Assembly: GCA_038496675.1 (NCBI GenBank)
Contig: CM076656.1
Span: 24,326,584-24,390,583 of the forward strand
DNA: 64,000 nucleotides
Direction: 5' to 3'
Source of the DNA: Rachycentron canadum
Lineage: Eukaryota; Chordata; Actinopteri; Carangiformes; Rachycentridae
Shown here: in pieces, positions 39,801 to 48,800 of the stretch
Numbering within the stretch: the first letter of the stretch is position 1
Layout: each line of letters opens with the position of its first letter
Translations under genes and position numbers: made by a program
The notes under the pieces: model-generated
Told to the model about the DNA's origin: nothing
The model's input: only the letters and a program-made list of their open reading frames with translations
Databases searched by the model: none

Positions 39801-42800
39801 ACACACCAGCACGTGTGTGAAATGCATGGCTGCGCGCTCTGATTTCAGGACAGTCGTAAATCGCCAGGGCAGCTCCTCTCCAGCTGATTGCGATTCCTCA
39901 GTGACCCTAATCTTAATTAACAGCTGCTGAACGCTGCCATAAACCTTCAGAGTGGACCCACATGTAGACAACAGTAATTACTGCATTAGCACTGGTCAAT
40001 ACTCATAGCAGCCTTAGGAACAGACTACAAACACCTACTGCACCAATAAGTTAACTCTCTGTTTTACTGTTACATCAAAGATCTGACAGTGGAGTTTTGA
40101 CTTTCTCATCAGAAAATGTTTTTACCTTCTAAATTATGACTTTAGACATTGTCCACATTAGTGAATCATGGTTCATTTCAACATGGTTGTTTAAAAATAC
40201 TACAAAGTGTCATATCTTGGGTAACAGCAAATACATTTTTTTTTAAATTAATTTTATTTTTTTTTATAATACTAAGACTCAAAACTACATTTCTCATGTT
40301 CTTGGCACAGATATAATCAAATTCAAATACTGAATATAAACCCAATTAATAAGGTTTTAGTATTTTCAATATATCCTTATAAATCCTTCTAAACACACAC
40401 ACACACACACATATATGTAGTAAATAACTTGTAATTATAATAAGCTTCAAGTGTTTTACATTTACCAAACATTGTGTAGCTACACGCACGTAACAATGTG
40501 GCTACACATATTTGTTTGTGTGTCGTTTAGTTTTTTTATAGCTGTTACTACTCACTGTATCACTGCTGTAATCACTTGACTGAATTATGGAATTGAATTT
40601 TGTAAATCTACATATCTAGAAACACAAACAACGGGCTGAGGGGCAGTTGTGTGAACTGGCTCTGCTCCGCGAGCATCGGCGGGTGAACGGGGCAGCAGCT
40701 ACTCACTCCAGCACAGTGAACAGCATCAAGGTCACCAGCAGCGCACACAGAGACGCACCAGAGCCAACGAACGTCAGCTTGGTCAGAATGAGCTCTTCCT
40801 CGGGACTCCACTGGGACAGAAGGAACACAAAGAAGAAGAACCATGTCAGAGTGGCCTGGTGGTTAATGAGCAGCCGTCACATGACGATCACAGGTCTGAC
40901 CCCCCCCCCCCCCCACCCTCAAAAGACACTGGATTCCTACCATGTAGATGAACCTGTGTGTCGGCGAAATGACAATTTGAAAGGATCAAAGTTCTGCTGT
41001 GGTCCTTTTATCTTTATTTAATGTCTAACGTGGGCTTTGGATGGACAGAACAGTTCAACCAATGCATTTGGGATAAGAACACTGGCACTGACACCTGCTG
41101 GTTCATTCAGTGTACTGCAAGGCAACTATTTTAGAGGTTCAAAGATCACCGCCGAAATGTTCCCTCCTCCCTCATCTCATCGCCAGTTACCTTCGACTCC
41201 AGGTAATTCATCAGCACCGCAAAGTTGGTGGTGTGGTTACATAGACAGGAAGTGACACCAGAGCCGGCAAAGGTCACCCTGCAACCATCACTGGACCAGC
41301 TGCTGGTATGACTATCCCTACACAACACAATACACAAGCACAGACACACAAACGCACACTGATTGATCCATTTCATTTAGAGCAGAGATATTTAGTATAA
41401 AGAGAGCAAAAGTAATTTATCGAGGCTTTTTATGTGACTTCCTGTTAATGTGTTGATGGTCAAACTTACATCAGGCTGAAATTCCAAAAGGCACAAATAG
41501 GAGAGACTCTTTGTGAATGCTCCACCTAGAAACAGAAACGCATGTTTGCACTTGTTTTTCTTCTCTTTCTATTTCACCCCTGATATATTACTCTGGACTC
41601 AAACCAGCCAAAAGGGACATGGACAAGAGCCACGTGCTTCTGAGCTGGGAGATGAAAATTCCTTTATGGTGACATCCCCTGTTTGGTGAGTTTATCAAAG
41701 GGCAATGACTTAACTGTAACACATCTGCTGTTCACACACAATGGTTTCTTTTTGCAATGTGTCTGTATCTGTCAGCACAGATTTCAGTTTCAGGGCAGAA
41801 CTCAAATGTCTTTAAGAAAATAAAAAAGCATCCTCAAAAAGTTTCAGAAAGTGCAGACCCAAATATATATATATAGAAATAAATCTAATCAATATCAAAG
41901 GAAGAATGATAACACTGGACAATGGGCAGTCCCACGTACCACATGTGATGAAGACAGCGTGTACTGGACGGCTACAGGGACGGTTTGGGCTTTGCCGGCG
42001 TCGCGGACGGTGGCCGATATCACGGCTGAAGCCAGGTGGCCTGGGAGAATTCTGGGAACAACAACACTTAACATTTACAACTGTCTTAAATGGTCACAAA
42101 TACATCAATCCAAATGTCACACTAGTGTCCAATTGATCCTTACTCTAAACCAATGGTAAGGCAAGCACACCTTGGAGACGGCTCAGCTTTTCAATTTACA
42201 TTTTTGGATTTGGTTTAACTTTGACCTGTTATTACAGAATAACGACATGTTTACAGAGCTGGTGATCTGTTGTTCTGCCCCAGCTAAAGTGAACTACGAT
42301 CATAATGTGCAGTTTGGAGGAAACTTTGTTTTTGTGGCTTCAGGTTCAGCAAAATGCTTCCACATTCATTCTTTGGTGGCTTCTGGCAGTGACGCTCTCA
42401 GAATCAAGATTTCAAAATTAATGCCCCAAATGAAATAGGAGAGAAGTATGAAAGGGCAGTTTTACATTACATTACTTTTACAACAACTGATTTCCTGAAC
42501 TTCAACTGCTGAATACAATCCACATATGTAAACTATGTAAAATATATAGATAAGTGAGATCAAATACAGTTGAGCTTTGAATAAAGTAACTTATTCATAC
42601 TTGTTTGATCTGTGAATTCACTCTTTTCCACAATAGTCAGGAACGAATAGACAAACCTTTTATTTTTCTCTTGGTGACTCACTGGAGGCTCCTGTGCTTC
42701 AGATACAATCTCACTCAAATGGCTAAAGTGGGTATGAATAAACATCACTTCCTCAAATCCTAATAAGACAAAGAAGAGGAGAAGAAAAATCTTTATTTTC

Positions 42801-45800
42801 TGTCCTTTGGGGATAAAAACTGTTTGTTGCACGTCACTTCAGTTTCAGTAGCATCACACCTCAAAGCTGCCATATGCAAACATTTTGTTCAGTCATATCA
42901 ATAGGTGATTCTTACAAATAAACTCTGTCAAAACCTTTGGAACTACATGCAGAATTTTTTTTTATGTATTTCTTAAAGGGTTTTACTGTACAATACCTTG
43001 TAACCCAGGGTTTGAAAGGCACTAAAGTTACTAAACTTACTTACGAGCAAACAAAACTAACTTCAGCAGAGGAAAGAAGCAATAGAGTATAAGAAGAGGC
43101 TTAGTTCCAGATTCATACCCAGAAAAAATTACTAGTTTTTTAAATCGTGTAACGTGTGTTTTCAACTCGTTTGGTTTAGTCTCTGTGACAAGTGCATTTT
43201 TGCGTGCGTTTCCTACCCAGCGTTTGTATCCTCTGGAGCTCAGTGTCGGGGATTATCAGCTCATCCTGACCACTGGTGCTCGTGGTGCGAGACCCGACCA
43301 CCGATGGCTTGAAGACTTGACGACAGTCATCTTCAGACAGCCGCTGCCATTTCATGTACACATCTGGACACATCAAAGACAGCGGGGGGCATTCATCTAC
43401 ATTACAAAGCCAAATGCTACCTGAGGTTTGGGTTTGTAACATTACATATGGTAGATTTATCAATACATTTTAATTATTCCCTGAATTCTGAGGATGTAAC
43501 CGCAAGCAGGTCGATATACCATGATTTAAAAAGTCAGAATAGCCTAAACACAGATCGATGCAATCTCCATATCACAGGAATACTGGTCTTTTTTTCTTCA
43601 AGTGAAATGTGTTACACAGTTTTGTGAATAAAACGCTTTGTGCCTCTGTGATGTTTTCATTACCTATGTTCTTGGTAGAAAGTGTGAAGCCTCTCCTCTC
43701 AGCTGATAGCATGTCTGCAAGAGCTTCAATGAGATTGTCAATGCTCTTGATAATAGAAAATGGACCCACGCTGACCTGTGCAAGACACAGAGACCCAACC
43801 ATAAAAAGTCAGAAAGGGATTCATAGAGAAGAAACAATATTCTAGACAAATAAACACAGGTCACCCCCTCACCCCTTCCTCTGTCAGGCCCATCCATTGT
43901 GTAGCCATGTGGGGCTCCAGCATCAAACTTGCCACCTTCACATAGTTAGTAGCAATGGAGACCATGACCTCTGCTGCATCATGTCTGGCAGAGTGAGCAC
44001 TAGCCAGTGTGATCGGGTCCATCTCAATCATCTGGGAGAGGTAGAGGACGTCGCTGGACGTGAGGGCGTTTGGGCCACCGGCCTCCACAGCATGGAGGAC
44101 AGCCTGAGACAGCTGCTGCAGGGAGGTCAGATCTCTGCTCGAGGAGGCATTGACGTCCAGCTCCTCCATCACCTGAGGAAAAGAGGGAGAGATGATGTGT
44201 TTGCACCTTGTTCACCTGAGGAAAAGATTTAATTCTAGTTTAACCATAACCAACATTTCCTCCACTACGCAGCCTAAATTAAACATATGCATAACTGTGA
44301 AATACTTTTATCGTAGCCATTAGTTTACCTCTGCAGTTACAGTACAAAGGGATAATCTACAGAAGGCTGTAAACTGCCCTACTCACACGTTTAGTCAGAG
44401 GATTCTTGCTCAGACTAGTGAAGAATGATGTCTTTGGTAAACTGACAACATCCGGCACTTCTGCAGAGACAGAGACAAATGTGACACAACGGTAGCAAAT
44501 TCCTGAGGAAGTATGAATGTGCAAGCTCATGGTTTGTATCCATCACTCCCGTTTCAATCACTTGTTACATTGACTATCAATCTTAGAGGCTTATTCTAAC
44601 TCTGACCTTGGTCACTGCAGGTATCCCCTCAAAAGGCCCTTCGAGGCTGTGAGGGCCAAAATGACCTCACAGCGACGGTTTCAAACTAAAATATGTCCCC
44701 ACAACCTTAGAAAGGCAGGGACAGGGAGGTGGGAGGATATATAGAAACCACTATATAATCCCTTAGTGATAATAGCTTTTAAGATTAAACCTTTGATCTG
44801 CAATCATAGAAGGAAATCTACAAATCTATCAAAACTGTCTCTCACTACCAGAGATGTCACAATGGAAAGTGTAGAATTTTAGAGAGTTTGACCAATTTGT
44901 TTTTTTGAAGAAGATTTTAAGGGTAAAGGTAGAAATGACTATTGTAGCGTATATAAGGGATTACAAGACTAAGTCATCATCACCGAGACTAAAATCCTTA
45001 AATATTAGCTGACATTGTTCATTATTATTACCTTTGTTAAACTGGCAAACGGCCCCTCTGAGTGAGTTGCACTTCACTTGGCTCCAGTCCCCAGTGACGG
45101 GGTCAAAGATGTAACAGTTCTCATCAGGCTGATGGTTGTGAAACATCTCAAGGGAGAACGTTTGATTCTGCAAAGGATTTCCATCCCGGACCGAGTCCAA
45201 GAGCAGATTTGCAAACACAGTGAAGTTACCTGGGGAAGGAAATGGTGATGGTTATTTTTCATGTTAAATACTTTATTTATATAGCTATTATAGATAAGGG
45301 GCTAATTGACCAGTAACAGTTGTGTGGATAGAGTCAAAATAATAACATCAGATGTACTGACAGAAGAATCAGGTTTCATTAGAAACAAGATATGCTAAGA
45401 ATATTTGATGTCACATAACATGTTGGCTGACGTCCTACAACGTATTATAATGTTCAAGGCGTCATCAGCTGCAGCACAAACACCGTCTCTGTCTGTCAGT
45501 TTATCTACAAATACTCCTACACTAACTGGTGATCACAGAGGAGCTTATCCTTCCTCCACGTTCAGTTCCAGGTGGGGCAGCGAGGGCTTTGGTGCTTCAT
45601 GGCTCTCTGGGGAGCATGATGTCAGGAGGGGAGTAGTTTGTTTTGAAGGGTGGGATTCAGAGTGACGCGAGGTACAAAACATTTACAAGAACCATTAGGA
45701 CCCCGCCGTCTGCCAATTACAACGTACGACGTCTCCCCTATTCACCGAAGAGAGCAGGAGAGACAGACTTCCTCTTCTCTTCAGTTTCATTAGACTTCTA

Positions 45801-48800
45801 ATGCTGGAAAGGGAAACTGTGTGTGTCTGCGTGTGTTTGCCAAGGCACGATCAGGGCTATCCCAGTAAAGCTTTTTTTTTTTTTTGCTGATCCCAATCTG
45901 AGACATTCAACACTGAGCATCTGCCAATACCAAGCGCTGATGTTTACAACATAAACTGATGGTTATTTTCCCCTACAGCTGCACAGTACATATAAAATAA
46001 ACGTATGTTATTCATCACAGTGCTGTAAGGCAGCTGAAAATGCAGAATAACCTGAAAAGCTGCCAGTTTTGCGCTGGCAGACGCTTTTATATGTTGGAGC
46101 GAATGTTCAACATAAATTTGAGGGTCAGGTTGGTGAATTTATAACATAATATAATAAAATGAGTGGACTTGGCAGGTCTCATGTCTTGGCACGTTGTACC
46201 TATAGATCAGTACAGTTTCTTAAGTTAATCTGAAACAGATGAGGAGAAATAGAAAGACCTGGAATCAATCACAAAAAAGACAGAAACGCACTTGGCCAAA
46301 CTTCATATCTTGGAGTTACGTTTTCACTCTTTGTGTCTTCACTATTTAAGTTTGATTGGTTGACAATGGTTTATGTCGGTCTATGTATTTAAGACCAAAG
46401 TAGCTTCCATTAACATGCATCTAAATTACATCATGATCATCATGGACCTGATAGGAGAGATGAGGAGTGCAGGAGAGGAGGATGGGACACAGACAGACAG
46501 AGCAGATTTTGGGTCAGGTTCTATCTGTGATTTATGTGTAGCGTTTATTTTACCCTGCTTGGGAATGCCAGATGGGTGGAGTTTGCCACATCAGGCCAGC
46601 TCAGATCCTGGCATGTTACTGAAACGTGTACAGTCCAAAATGACTTTCAAATGGTCTCTTATGTGATTGTTTTTCTTCATAGCAACCCCACCCAGGCCCA
46701 GTGCCAAACTAGCTCCAACTGTAAATAGCATGTGAAAATAATGCTCAGCTATAACAGTGAACCTCCAGGAGAGATGAGTGTGTCTGTTTTGTTTCTTTAC
46801 AGTGTTAATTCTTGTGCTTCCTTTAGAATCAGTGATTTGCTTCGATTTAGACTAACCCTGCAGTTTCCTCCCGTCCCCATGCAGAATCCTGGCTAATGCA
46901 CCTTGACACGGGTTGTCTCTTCTCAGCTTCGTAAGTGAGGACTCAATTTCCATGTCTGCTCCACTCCACTTGAACACCAGCCCAGAGGAAATGGGCGAAC
47001 ACTCTTTTTCCATCGTGAGGATTTCACTGCCATTCAGTACCCGATCCCAAATGTGCAGCTCGGTGATGCTGCCTGAGAATGACTCGTCTTTCTTAAATGA
47101 GCCCCCGAAAGTGTCCTGCTCCTGCCCGATAATGAAAAGGCCATCAGGACCAATGCTGTCAGAACCGTTTAGGCCTTCGCCCCTAGATAAACTACGACCA
47201 TCGGTATATAACGTCCAGCGTCCACCATTCTGACTCCAAGTAACGCACACAGAGTGCCAGGAGTTGTCGTGGTCAAAGGCTTCCTGGTAAGGCCCATGAA
47301 TGCCATGCACCAGCAGAGCCAGCTGCACAGGCTTGCCCTGGATCAGGTTTGCGCGGAGCTGGAACTCGTTAATATATGACTGGATGGAATAAGAGAAGAT
47401 GGTGGAAATTCCAAAGCAGTTTGGATCGAAGCGGAGATGGGTGCAAACGGTCACTGAACCCATGGAGGGAAACTTGTGCTGGAGACGAGCGTGATTCCTG
47501 TCCGAGCGCCCGGCGAATTCCAAAATCAGGGTCTGGGAGGAACCTTTGGTTTCACCCCACACAGAGAAAAGAAAAAAAAAAAACATTAGTATGGAGGGAA
47601 AATCCTGGCACAGGATGGAAAAGATCTGGAAAATATGGAAGCTAATCATAAAATTCCACTTTGTGGTCTTTGTCCGACTGTAAACTTGGGAAACATTTAT
47701 TCACTGAGATCAAGAGATTAGTAAGACAGCATCTTCAATCCCATTTTATATTACCATTTTTAGTGAGTAGGTAGAAAAACATTGAGCCTACCACTGAAAA
47801 AGAAAGGTGCTAATATGGTGTAAACACACGGTGCACTGAACCTACTTGTCAGATGTGTCATGACTTTCCTGGCAATCCACACAGGCTGAGAGATGTTGAG
47901 AGATTTTAAAAAGCTGGTTAGGTTTTGGTTCTCTCCTGGGTTGGAGACTGTGGCTAAAGCCCCAGAGCGCTGGTTACAGAGTTGCCCTGCACTGCTCCAT
48001 TGCAGGCGATCAGGCACATACTCATAATAGGAGCCATCAAATGTCAGGGCTCTGGTTTCCAGTGTAAAGGCTGTTTTAAAAAAAAAAAAAGAGAGAGGGG
48101 AAGGAAATGAATACCAGACTTTATTGGTAAGAATTCAGGCTGAAATAGCCTTTAATTTCATTTTGATATCCCAAAGGCACTTTAATCCTCAGATCATATC
48201 TGGGGTGTCATGGTTTAATCAGTGCTCTCACATCTGGATGAAATACAGTGCTAATAAATTAAAATAAAATCACTGAGGATACCTGTGAAAACTGGTGAGA
48301 CAGAATGCTTCATTTCCAGAGTAAAATATTTTACCTTGAAAGTGACACCAGTGATATCTAGGTCCTGGTTTCCAACCAGAACCTAGAACCAGCCAATCCA
48401 TGATGAAATGTCCCAAGCAAATACACTGTTTTTGCATTTAAATATAGATGCAAAAGAAAATACTTAATAATGTGTTTCCTCTCATTACTACTGTGCAAAT
48501 ATTATAATTATAAATATTCAGAACAGGTGGGAAAGACAACATGGCATAATCAAAATTGCAAACTTATATTATGGACACCATCAAAACATGATGGATATAG
48601 ATAAATATTTATTTCAAGTAGTGATTTGAGGAACGTTACAAGCAGATCTGATGTTTTCATCTCCAGTGACGTTTAGGTCTCATGTGAATCAAAATGTATT
48701 CAAGTCCGTTTCCACTGAACTTCGTCACCTTTCCGACTTTTTCCCCAGTTTCCAGATTTTTTTTTTTTTTTTAATGTGCAAATTAAAAATGGCCACAAAA

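Noticed and set aside
45230..46856. Possibility that the second lectin half belongs to a separate complete lectin domain with an unseen exon
   Set aside because: No additional lectin-like segment was found in the flanking introns, and the two halves together contain each canonical element once.
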